Shown piece after piece: positions 23,764 through 31,035 of a stretch of 39,887 nucleotides of DNA; position 1 is the first letter of the stretch; each line of letters begins with the position of its first letter. Position numbers and translations under genes: made by a program. The stretch is from Myxococcales bacterium (GTDB taxonomy: Bacteria; Myxococcota_A; Polyangia; Polyangiales; Polyangiaceae): assembly GCA_023248735.1 (NCBI GenBank), contig JAHFDY010000013.1, positions 1 through 39,887 of the forward strand. Direction: 5' to 3'. The notes under the pieces are model-generated. The model was not told the DNA's origin and did not search any database. It worked only from the letters and a program-made list of their open reading frames with translations.

Positions 23764-24623
23764 GCGTGCGCCTTCGTTGGGCGAAGCTTGCCGTGGCTGT
23801 TCTCGCGGCGTTGACTGTCTTCATGCCGTCGCCTGCTCTTGCGAGGCCCGGATCGCCGACTCACGGACGTCCGAAACCGGAAGGACCCAAGGGTGGAGGC
23901 AAAGGTGCTGGCAAGCGAGGAGGCCACGGACGCGGGCCACGCGGGCCAAGGCTCAAACCCGCGCTTCCGTTGCCTGTGCTCGCGACGCTGCGTCTCGTTG
24001 ATCTCGCCGTGGATGGAGGGCTTGTCGTTGTGAGTGAAGCGTTTCAGCTCGCTCGCAACGAATGGGAAAGGGGCGACCTGCGCGTTTGCATCGGCCACGG
24101 CGCTCCTGGTGCGCCGAAAGCGTTCGATGCGAAGTTCGAATCACTCGACACGTCGCCGAAGGCCGACGGCGCGAGTGCGGGTCAAACCCTCGCGACTGAA
24201 TTCGCACCGTTCTGCCCGGTGAATGCGCGGCTCCTTCTCGGCGGCGCACACATGGCAACCCAAGTGGTGACCATTCCGGCGACCGCGATCACGTCGGCGT
24301 TCGGAAACGGTGAACTCGCGCTCCTGCGCATTCGATTTCTTATCGAAGCGCCACCAAAAGACCGCGATGGCGGTCGCGAGTTGCTTCTTCGTCTTGGTGC
24401 GCCGGAGGACGCCCCCATCACCCTCGCCTCGATTGCGATTGCGTCGCGGGTAGAGAAGGTCGCCGTTACCCGAGCTGAAGCGACGCTTTGTGGACCTTCG
24501 GCAGATCCCGCCTCGTTGACGGTCGAAGGTGCACCCTCGACGCTAGCGACGCTCAATCCCTCGCTCGCGATTCGACGAGCGAGCGACGAACTTTGTGTTC
24601 GGTACTGGACGAATACTCGCTGA
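23742..24623 (+). CDS. Secreted protein with basic Gly/Lys/Arg-rich linker, unknown function
   Basis: A 293-residue protein. ATG 23742 gives a signal peptide (hydrophobic LAVAVLAALTVFMPSPALA, about 13-31); a GTG at 23760 would shorten it. Immediately after the cleavage site is a low-complexity, strongly basic segment of about 35 residues (GRPKPEGPKGGGKGAGKRGG and on to GPRGPRLKP). The rest (about 70-293) looks like two beta-rich domains with Cys in VCIGHG, FCPVN, LCGPS and LCVRY, so disulfides are likely outside the cytoplasm. The basic linker could bind nucleic acid, LPS or anionic polysaccharide; that is inference. The gene overlaps its upstream neighbour by 22 bases. Its 3' end overlaps the convergent outer-membrane protein gene by 81 bases. 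Confidence 0.75.
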   Translation: MVRVPRVSVRLRWAKLAVAVLAALTVFMPSPALARPGSPTHGRPKPEGPKGGGKGAGKRGGHGRGPRGPRLKPALPLPVLATLRLVDLAVDGGLVVVSEAFQLARNEWERGDLRVCIGHGAPGAPKAFDAKFESLDTSPKADGASAGQTLATEFAPFCPVNARLLLGGAHMATQVVTIPATAITSAFGNGELALLRIRFLIEAPPKDRDGGRELLLRLGAPEDAPITLASIAIASRVEKVAVTRAEATLCGPSADPASLTVEGAPSTLATLNPSLAIRRASDELCVRYWTNTR

Positions 24624-25610
24624 TTGTGGATCGGGCTCGTCGTTCAAACCCGTCGCGTCGTAGAAATAGCGCAAGGAAAGTACAGTTTGTGTGCCTTGCA
24701 GATCACCGACGACGTCGCGTCGTCCCGAAAGCTCAATCGACCATTTACGATCGATGTAACCGAGCCCAAGTGACACCGCGTGCGTGCGGAACCCATCATC
24801 GTAACGGTAGCCGGCACGAATCGCCAAACGGTCCAAAATGAAGAGCTCCACGCCACCCATGGCGCGCACCTTGGGCTTTCCAAAAGTCGTGAAATCGACG
24901 TTTGCACCCACTTCAATGGAGAATTCGCGGCTTCCATAGCCGAGGCCGGAACCAAGGGTCGTCGGTAGGAAGCCATTGCCGGGGTTGCTCAAGTTGTGCC
25001 CAACCACGCCAAGCCGAAATTCTCTGGTAAACGCCGCCGTAAATCCGAGGTCGAACGTCGGCGCGTTCACGACTGCCTTGTCGGCGGTGCCGTCGGACAC
25101 AAGGCTCGGGCCGAGGGGACCCTTGCCGACGCTCTGCTCGGCGCGCAAGTAACGCCCGGTCATTCCGAGGGCGAAGCGGTCACCCAGTGGAATCGCAAGC
25201 GAGAGGCGTAGGTCAGTCCAGACCCGCTTGACCCCGTCCGGGTCTGCGATTGACCAGCTGCCCGCAAATCCTGCCGAAAGCCCAAAACGATTGAGCACGG
25301 AATCGATGATTGCCCCGCCGTACGTCTGCCTCCGCGCCTCGGGTGAGAGCATGCCGGAAGCCTCGATGTGGTAGACGCGCGCAAAGGGCAGGTTCGCAGG
25401 ATTCAGGTACAGGCCTGTTGTCGACACACCCAGTGCGTTTTGCGCGCCACCCATCGCCATCGCACGCGGCGTATGGAACTCGCCACGGTCATAACCTTGT
25501 TCAGGCGAGACGGTGGCCGGCGAAGCCCAACTGAGGTTCGCGGTCAAGACAAGCGCGACGCCTGTTGAGAGGCCTGTCGTGGTCACCAGGCAACGTGCGG
25601 CGGATGGCAT
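24543..25610 (-). CDS. Outer-membrane beta-barrel protein, PorV/FadL-like
   Basis: A 355-residue exported protein from ATG 25610 with a signal peptide ending about residue 29 (LSWAS). The N-terminal mature motif RAMAMGGAQNALGVSTTGLYLNPANL is characteristic of the FadL/OmpP1/PorV superfamily, in which this segment forms the plug or first strands. The remainder has regular amphipathic beta strands with Gly/aromatic ends (FGLSAGFAGSWSI, GLGYGSREFSIEVGANVDF, AIRAGYRYDDGFRTHAVSLG). This predicts a 12-14-strand barrel. It may transport hydrophobic substrates or act as a surface anchor; no type IX secretion genes are present to support a PorV role. The C-terminal 27 residues are antisense to the convergent secreted-protein gene. 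Confidence 0.82.
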   Translation of the reverse strand: MPSAARCLVTTTGLSTGVALVLTANLSWASPATVSPEQGYDRGEFHTPRAMAMGGAQNALGVSTTGLYLNPANLPFARVYHIEASGMLSPEARRQTYGGAIIDSVLNRFGLSAGFAGSWSIADPDGVKRVWTDLRLSLAIPLGDRFALGMTGRYLRAEQSVGKGPLGPSLVSDGTADKAVVNAPTFDLGFTAAFTREFRLGVVGHNLSNPGNGFLPTTLGSGLGYGSREFSIEVGANVDFTTFGKPKVRAMGGVELFILDRLAIRAGYRYDDGFRTHAVSLGLGYIDRKWSIELSGRRDVVGDLQGTQTVLSLRYFYDATGLNDEPDPQSASIRPVPNTKFVARSSNRERGIERR

Positions 25611-25851
25611 CGGCGAACCGTATCAACGACCCTAAGAAAGGGCGGAATTTGTTGGCTATTTCGCAGAATGAAACCGCTCATTTGTTGAGTCTTGACAGCA
25701 AGATCCGTGTGAATTTCCTGTGTCGCAACATACACGCGTTTACCTACACCCGAATTTCTCCTGCAATGACGCGTACTTGCCAACGCATCGCGCTGTCGCA
25801 GGGTTCCCACCGCCGCTTCATTGGTGGTATACAGTCAAAAAAACCTACTAT

Positions 25852-25864
25852 TATCAATAACTTA
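25852..25864 (+). promoter_or_regulatory. IHF-consensus match in AT-rich tract (possible DNA-unwinding element)
   Basis: TATCAATAACTTA fits the IHF consensus WATCAANNNNTTR at every defined position. It sits in the most AT-rich stretch of the window (about 25836-25876, containing a run of seven A and TTATCAATAACTTACAAAC). In bacterial origins an IHF bend site next to an AT-rich unwinding region is common, which fits the oriC interpretation. Confidence 0.45.
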
Positions 25865-26150
25865 CAAACAAATGACGATTGTGCATGGACGCCCTACGAA
25901 AGTGGGTGCTACCTCCTGTCTTGTCTGTAATGAACGCTCTGCTTCGCACTGCGACGCAGGATATAAGTGGTGCGTTCTCTGGTGCGTCAAGGTGCTCCAT
26001 TCTCGGATAGCCGCGGCAAGCCATTCGGTTCTTTGGTTCGATCTCGGATTCGTTCGAGATTCGTTGGTCACACTGGATCATTTGTTCGTTCGTTTCAGTG
26101 GTGTGGCTGCCGGGAATGCGATTGCGGCATAAGCAGACGGGAAGCTTCGC

Positions 26151-26185
26151 ACACAGGTTCTCCACAGGCTGTGGAAAGCCTGTGT
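26151..26185. promoter_or_regulatory. Inverted pair of DnaA-box-like sites
   Basis: A 35-bp imperfect palindrome: ACACAGG-TTCT-CCACAG-G-CTGTGG-AAAG-CCTGTGT. It contains TTCTCCACA (26158-26166, plus) and CTTTCCACA (26170-26178, minus), each one or two mismatches from the DnaA box TTATCCACA/TTWTNCACA. The only asymmetry is the TTCT/AAAG pair. It lies about 170 bp upstream of the dnaA start, so it could serve as oriC core, dnaA autoregulatory site, or both. Confidence 0.6.
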
Positions 26186-26220
26186 GTCGTCGTCGCTTGC
26201 GCATGGGTTGTTCGGTTTTC

Positions 26221-26239
26221 GGTGCGTATCGCACCTTTT
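26221..26239 (+). promoter_or_regulatory. Hairpin followed by T-tract upstream of dnaA
   Basis: GGTGCG TAT CGCACC forms a perfect 6-bp stem with a 3-base loop and is followed directly by TTTTC. The form is that of a weak intrinsic terminator or attenuator about 120 bp before the dnaA start. It could equally be an operator palindrome. Confidence 0.35.
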
Positions 26240-26357
26240 CATCCGTGTCGCAGGCTCCCGCAAGTTAGGGGTTGAAGTCGTAGATGCGCACACGACCTGT
26301 GCACGTCGCAGTGTGCTGTCGTCTTGGTGGGGTTCGTACTTTTAGGTGACTCGTCGA

Positions 26358-27932
26358 ATGAACAACGCGCAAGTTGTAGTGAACGAAGAAAGCTGGTCGG
26401 CGACGCTCCCCATCGCGCAAGCGTCGCGGGGTATCGAAGGGGCCGACAGCCTGCTCAGTTCGAGTGAGCATGAGGCCGAGTGGCTCTTGGCTGTGCAAGC
26501 GGTTCGCGATCGCTCGCCGGGCAGTTTTGACCAATGGTTTTCAGGCGTGCAATTTGACGCTTTCGTCGACGGAATCGTGTCGTTGCGCGCACGCAATGAG
26601 TTCGTCCGCGATTGGGTCGATGAGCACTTTGCACCTGCGTTGCGTGCTTCGCTTGAGATCACGACGTGTCTGAGCATTCGTTTTGTGTGGTCGATCGACG
26701 CGGCGCTCACGTGCGCCATGGTCGAGCGCCCAACGCCTGCACCCATTCGCGCCAGGCCATTGTCCGTTCACACGCCTGCGGTTCCAAGGGCGCAAGCTGA
26801 ACTGAGCGGCGTCATTGAGCGGTTGCCATTGGGCGCGCCTGAAGAGTCCGCACCACCGTCGAGTCGCATCCCGCGCAGTTCTCCCACACCCAACGCCATC
26901 AGCACCGCGCTCAACGAACGCTACACATTCGCGAACTTTGTCGTCGGCGGCTCGAACCAGCTCGCCCACGCGGCATCCACCGCCGCTGCTGGCGGGAGCG
27001 GTCCGCGACACAATCCGATTTTCTTGTGCGGCGGAACCGGGCTAGGCAAGACGCACTTGGTCAACGCCGTTGCCCATCGCGTGCGGATCGATCGCCCCGA
27101 AGCACGCATCATCTACACGTCGGCCGAGCGTTTCGTGAACGAGTTCGTGGGCGCACTCGCGAACCATGCGATGAACGAGTTCCGCGCGAAGTATCGTGAG
27201 CGGTGCGATCTGTTGCTTGTCGACGATATCCATTTTCTCGCCGGCAAAGCGGGAACGCAGGAAGAGTTTTTCCACGCGTTCAACGCGCTCCACCAAGCTG
27301 GCAAGCAAATCTTGGTGACGAGTGACAAGTACCCGCAACAACTCGAGAAGATTGAAGAGCGCCTGATTTCCCGATTTTCGTGGGGTCTCGTCGCCGATAT
27401 TCAAGCGCCCGAGCTCGAGACGCGCGTCGCAATCGTGCGTCGCAAAGCCGATTCCGAACGCGTTTTTATTCCCAACGACGTGACCCTCTTCATCGCGCAG
27501 TCGGTACGCACCAATGTGCGCGAACTCGAAGGCGCGCTCATCCGGCTCATGGCAAAGGCCTCGCTCACATGCCGCGATCTCGACATTGATTTTGTGCGTA
27601 CCGAGCTCGCAACAACGATGCCCGTTCGTGCGAACGAGAGCAGCATCGACGATATCCAACGCGCGGTGTGCCACCACTTCAAGTTGCGTTCGGGTGACCT
27701 CAGTTCAAAAGATCGTCACAAGACGATCGCACTCGCAAGGCACATTGCCATGTACCTCTGCAAGCAACGCTTGCGCGCGAGCTACCCAGAAATCGGTCGC
27801 GCGTTTGGCAACCGCGATCACACCACCGTGATGAGCGGCGTGCGCAAGGTCGATGGGATGCGCACGACGGATGTGGAGCTGCGCGCGCACCTCGATTTGA
27901 TCGATCGCAGGCTTGGGTGTCTCGACGCGTAG
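26358..27932 (+). CDS. dnaA: Chromosomal replication initiator DnaA
   Basis: A 524-residue protein. ATG 26358 is preceded by AGGTGA at 8 bases; a GTG at 26346 is the alternative start. Domain I (about 38-112) includes FDQWFSGVQFDAF. A Pro-rich domain II linker runs to about 180. Domain III (AAA+) shows ERYTFANFVVGGSNQLAHAA, Walker A GGTGLGKT (about 225-232), Walker B LLLVDDIHFLAGK (about 285-297) and the sensor region SRFSWGLVADIQAPE. Domain IV has RHKTIALARHIAMYL and the DnaA signature IGRAFGNRDHTTVMSGVRKV (about 478-497). It binds DnaA boxes and melts oriC. An N-terminal extension of about 35 residues precedes domain I. dnaN does not follow, as in several other myxobacteria. Confidence 0.97.
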   Translation: MNNAQVVVNEESWSATLPIAQASRGIEGADSLLSSSEHEAEWLLAVQAVRDRSPGSFDQWFSGVQFDAFVDGIVSLRARNEFVRDWVDEHFAPALRASLEITTCLSIRFVWSIDAALTCAMVERPTPAPIRARPLSVHTPAVPRAQAELSGVIERLPLGAPEESAPPSSRIPRSSPTPNAISTALNERYTFANFVVGGSNQLAHAASTAAAGGSGPRHNPIFLCGGTGLGKTHLVNAVAHRVRIDRPEARIIYTSAERFVNEFVGALANHAMNEFRAKYRERCDLLLVDDIHFLAGKAGTQEEFFHAFNALHQAGKQILVTSDKYPQQLEKIEERLISRFSWGLVADIQAPELETRVAIVRRKADSERVFIPNDVTLFIAQSVRTNVRELEGALIRLMAKASLTCRDLDIDFVRTELATTMPVRANESSIDDIQRAVCHHFKLRSGDLSSKDRHKTIALARHIAMYLCKQRLRASYPEIGRAFGNRDHTTVMSGVRKVDGMRTTDVELRAHLDLIDRRLGCLDA

Positions 27933-28242
27933 CGGTTTTTTGCCTCGGGCGCACGGGCCTGTGCGCCAACTCGCTTCCCGGCGGCAACGCACACGCTTCT
28001 CCCTCGGGCTTCCCCCGCTTCGAGAAAAATGGTCACCGCGAAAAGAGCCACTTTTTTGTTGAGTCAGGTTTAACGACGCACCCACGATTTGTTGGTGTTG
28101 GCATCACCACGCCCCGTCGATAGTCCCGCCCATCCACTCGTCCCGCTTCAAATGTCAAAACTGCGCGCGCCCAATCAACGTAGCAACTCGTGTGCCGTCC
28201 ATAGCTCCCCGAAACGGGCATCATCGCGCTGTCCCGGACGAC
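27933..28242. other. 310-bp region between dnaA and the GH13 gene, no gene seen
   Basis: The genes on either side converge here. A 7-bp stem GGCGCAC/GTGCGCC (27948-27954 with 27961-27967) lies 15 bases after the dnaA stop but lacks a following T-run, so it may be a weak terminator. A second weak A-rich/T-rich pairing is near 28024-28058. Open frames here lack coding character and are antisense to one another. Confidence 0.5.
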
Positions 28243-30330
28243 TCATCGCTGCCCCCCGACACCCAAACACGCGTCCCCCTCGCGCAGGAACACGCGCAGG
28301 GACCACTGAGCATCCACTGCAACATTGCCGTCCGCCTCGGCGTCCGAAAATGCGTCGCGCCATTTCCCATCCACCGCGGCAAGCTCCGCACCCTTCGGCG
28401 TGCGCGATACCACGACGAGCGCCGTTGACGCCTCCGATCGTCGCTCAAACACCCACCACTCGTCTCGAACCGCAACGAGGCGATACGTCCCGCGTCGAAG
28501 CGGCGCCGAGCATGCACGCAGTTTCCCGATGCGCGCTACGCGCTCGCGCACGCCACGTTGCAAAGCGGTAAGCGACCCTTCGCTTGGCATCACGCGTCGT
28601 GCGTCCGGGTCTGCGTGGCCGGCCAGTGCTACTTCGTCGCCGTAATAGACGACGGGCACACCCGGCAGCGCGAAAATTAGCTCCAACGCAAGCGCCTGCT
28701 TCGCGTACGGCTCTGGGGTCGTCGGTTGCGATGCGGGCACCCAAGGATCACCATCGGCGTCGCCGGCCGCCACCGTCACGAACCGCGGAACATCATGATT
28801 GCCGATCATGGTGGCCATCGTTGCATGCGCGTCGCCCCACGCTGCGACCCCTCGGTCAACCGCGTCTGCCACATTCGTCAATGAAACTGACTTTTCCGCG
28901 AGCGCGCCGCGTAATGCCCACATCAACGGAAAATCAAACGCCCCATTCACGCCGTACGGTCCCAGATCGTACCGAAGGTTGACATAACCATCTGGGCCCG
29001 TGAAGTGCTCGCCAAGAAGGTAAAGTTCGTGGCCGGGATGTTCCAACCGATCGCGTGCGGTAAGTGCAATACGGCGAGACGCCCCCCTTGGCATCATGGG
29101 AACCGCATCGATGCGAAGGCCGTCGAGATCGAAACGATCAACCCAGTTGACCGTTGCTGCGGAGAACCTGTAGGCCGCTGCAGAAACGTTCCAGTTGACG
29201 TCTGGAAGGTACGTCGCAAACGCGCAGCGTTCGATCGCAGTAGCCCAATCGCACGATTGCCCGCAAACGCACGTCGTCGCGTCTCGAAACCAGTCCGCGT
29301 GCTCGGCAACCAAAGGGTGTTCTTGGTGTACGTGGTTCGGTACGACGTCGAGCATCACGCGAACGCTCCGTGCGTGAGCTGCGGTGACAAGGTCACGCAG
29401 ATCGCCTTCGGTACCGATTCGTGGATCGATTTCGTCTTCCGAGATGGGCCAATAGCCGTGGTAGCCCTGCTGCGGCCTCCCATCACGCCCGATAAAGTAA
29501 CCGTCCGGGTTGCGATACACCGGCGAAAGCCACACAGCGTTCCACCCCGACGCTTCGAACTCGCCGCTCGTGATGAACTGCGTGACGCCGCGCAGTTGTC
29601 CCTCGGCTCGCGACGTCATCGAAGCTGGAGCGGAAAGCGGTTGTCCTCCGGGACCGCGAAAGCGATCGATCATCACCTGATAGATCGACCAATCGGCCAG
29701 CAACCGGGGCGCGCGCTCCGCCCAGACGAACGCGTCGCGATCGACGGCTCTGCCAGCCGCATCGCGCGCCCGAAACCGAAGCCGGTGCTTGCCTTGCTGC
29801 AGGCCCGAAAGCGACACGCGCGCCATTGCGCCATCGCGTTCCACCCTCGCGCCGCCTTCCTCGCGGATCGAGACGAGTGGCGCGCCGTCGCCAGCAGCTA
29901 CATATTGTAACGTAACAAGTGACGAAAAGCCTGCCCCCGTGGCGTGTGTCTCAACACCAACGACAGACAGCGCCGGACTTTCGCAACGCGTCCTTCGCCC
30001 GACCGATACCTCACGCCCATCGACGTTCGCTGTGAGCGCCTCAAACGGATTGACGAACTCCGATCCGCCTGCGCTGAGTGCGTACGCAAGCTCGTCGTCG
30101 TGCGCGGCCACCTCCGCACGCAGCCATCCGTCCTCGCTGGGCAGCAAGGCGAGCCCCGGCCGCGCCCAAGCGTCCCACGCCCCGATCGCTCGTACGGGTG
30201 CTGTCGCTCCTGCGGCGGGCTTGTACCAAATGACGAGCGGACAAGATGACGTCGCCTCGCGCGTGCAACTCGTACTCGAGATCACGAGAAAGAGAACGAA
30301 CCTCGCTATGAAGCGATCACGCGCCAGCAA
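28243..30330 (-). CDS. GH13 alpha-amylase-family lipoprotein
   Basis: A 695-residue protein. The start is TTG 30330, the only initiator upstream of the signal sequence, overlapping the sdhC stop by 14 bases. The signal ends in a lipobox-like ISSTSC. An N-terminal beta domain (about 30-215; CBM48-like segments around GAWDAWARPGLALLP) precedes the catalytic barrel. Conserved GH13 regions are visible: I DVVPNH, II DGLRIDAV (nucleophile Asp), III YLLGEH (acid/base Glu) and IV IGNHDVPRF (stabilising Asp). All three catalytic residues are present. A C-terminal beta domain follows. It should cleave or rearrange alpha-1,4 glucans at the cell surface, resembling neopullulanase or maltogenic types; the precise specificity is open. 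Pairing with sdhC is unusual. Confidence 0.92.
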   Translation of the reverse strand: MLARDRFIARFVLFLVISSTSCTREATSSCPLVIWYKPAAGATAPVRAIGAWDAWARPGLALLPSEDGWLRAEVAAHDDELAYALSAGGSEFVNPFEALTANVDGREVSVGRRTRCESPALSVVGVETHATGAGFSSLVTLQYVAAGDGAPLVSIREEGGARVERDGAMARVSLSGLQQGKHRLRFRARDAAGRAVDRDAFVWAERAPRLLADWSIYQVMIDRFRGPGGQPLSAPASMTSRAEGQLRGVTQFITSGEFEASGWNAVWLSPVYRNPDGYFIGRDGRPQQGYHGYWPISEDEIDPRIGTEGDLRDLVTAAHARSVRVMLDVVPNHVHQEHPLVAEHADWFRDATTCVCGQSCDWATAIERCAFATYLPDVNWNVSAAAYRFSAATVNWVDRFDLDGLRIDAVPMMPRGASRRIALTARDRLEHPGHELYLLGEHFTGPDGYVNLRYDLGPYGVNGAFDFPLMWALRGALAEKSVSLTNVADAVDRGVAAWGDAHATMATMIGNHDVPRFVTVAAGDADGDPWVPASQPTTPEPYAKQALALELIFALPGVPVVYYGDEVALAGHADPDARRVMPSEGSLTALQRGVRERVARIGKLRACSAPLRRGTYRLVAVRDEWWVFERRSEASTALVVVSRTPKGAELAAVDGKWRDAFSDAEADGNVAVDAQWSLRVFLREGDACLGVGGQR

Positions 30331-30970
30331 CCCACATGGCGTAGATCGAACCCCAGCTCATGGCGAGAAGGATCGCGAAAGCGGTCCAATTGAGCCACTC
30401 CGACTTGCGAAGCGACGCTTTGCTCGCCACCAGGCCCCAGCTCATCGCGAAGGTCGCGATGCCGTTCGCAAGGTGGTACGCCACCGCGAGGGTGCCCAGG
30501 ATGTAGACGACGAGTGTCGGTGGGTGATGGCGCATGTGCCACGCGATGTCCACGAAGCGCTCACCGTGGCCAGTCTTAAGCCGAGGCTCGATCATTGCTT
30601 TGAAAATGTGTGCGCCAAGGAAGAACAGGACGCCGATCGCCGACAGACGTTGCACGAGGTACTTCACGTTCTCCCACATCGGGTAGCTCGAGACATTGGA
30701 ACGCGAAGTGAACAGGCGCCCCATCCCCCAAACGGTGTGAAGCATGAGCGGCACAAGGACCAAAATGCCGGTGAACATTTGTGCGAGCGGATGGGCGTAC
30801 TCGGTGACCGACTTTTCCCACGCGTCCGCGCTCTGGAACGCACTTAGGTTGTTCCACAAGTGATTGCAGGTCCAGACGCCCAAAGGGGCGATTGCGAGAA
30901 GCGACGCAACCCGACCCCGCAAAAAGCTGCTTGAAGTCGTTGCGGTGGCGGATTCGGCGGCGTTGGACAT
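30317..30970 (-). CDS. sdhC: Succinate dehydrogenase cytochrome b subunit (B-type, di-heme)
   Basis: A 217-residue membrane protein with five hydrophobic segments. ATG 30970 follows AAAGG at 5 bases. Four candidate heme-ligand His are visible at residues 37 (TCNHLWNN), 78 (LMLHTVWG), 121 (LGAHIFKA) and 166 (AYHLANGI). Their spacing, 41-43-45, closely follows that of the Bacillus subtilis SdhC di-heme subunit (28/70/113/155). It anchors the SdhAB flavoprotein/iron-sulfur dimer and passes electrons to quinone. SdhA and SdhB are not downstream: the next gene is the GH13 lipoprotein and the other side is divergent. Either sdhAB lie elsewhere or the operon has been broken. Confidence 0.9.
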   Translation of the reverse strand: MSNAAESATATTSSSFLRGRVASLLAIAPLGVWTCNHLWNNLSAFQSADAWEKSVTEYAHPLAQMFTGILVLVPLMLHTVWGMGRLFTSRSNVSSYPMWENVKYLVQRLSAIGVLFFLGAHIFKAMIEPRLKTGHGERFVDIAWHMRHHPPTLVVYILGTLAVAYHLANGIATFAMSWGLVASKASLRKSEWLNWTAFAILLAMSWGSIYAMWVAGA

Positions 30971-30995
30971 GATGGCCTTTCAACAGCTTTAGCGA

Positions 30996-31023
30996 TTTAT
31001 GGTGGCCGCCGTCCAATTGGCAA
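30996..31023 (-). promoter_or_regulatory. Candidate sigma-70 promoter for sdhC
   Basis: Read on the minus strand, TTGCCA (5/6 to TTGACA) is followed after 16 bases by CATAAA (4/6 to TATAAT), about 26 bases before the sdhC ATG. The motif fits a housekeeping promoter in spacing but is weak at the -10 site. Confidence 0.35.
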
Positions 31024-31035
31024 GCAATCAATTCG

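Larger units (their letters stand above)
25611..26357. other. 747-bp gene-free region upstream of dnaA, candidate oriC
   Basis: No convincing coding sequence is present between the outer-membrane protein and dnaA. Sub-features listed separately are an AT-rich tract with an IHF-like site (25836-25876), a palindromic pair of DnaA-box-like sequences (26151-26185) and a short hairpin (26221-26239). A further 6-bp inverted repeat, ATCTCG/CGAGAT, lies at 26041-26060. Origins of replication in many bacteria, including myxobacteria, lie beside dnaA. Only two DnaA-box-like sites were found by eye, fewer than in well-studied origins, so the call is tentative. Confidence 0.55.

Noticed and set aside
25821-26234. 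Open frames on both strands in the dnaA upstream region (103 and 126 codons)
   Set aside because: They lack homology-like motifs, codon bias and ribosome sites, overlap each other antisense, and span the AT-rich tract and DnaA-like boxes.
28089-28571. 160-codon plus-strand frame after dnaA
   Set aside because: Arg/Pro/Ser-rich, antisense to the end of the GH13 gene, with no recognised motif; typical of high-GC antisense frames.
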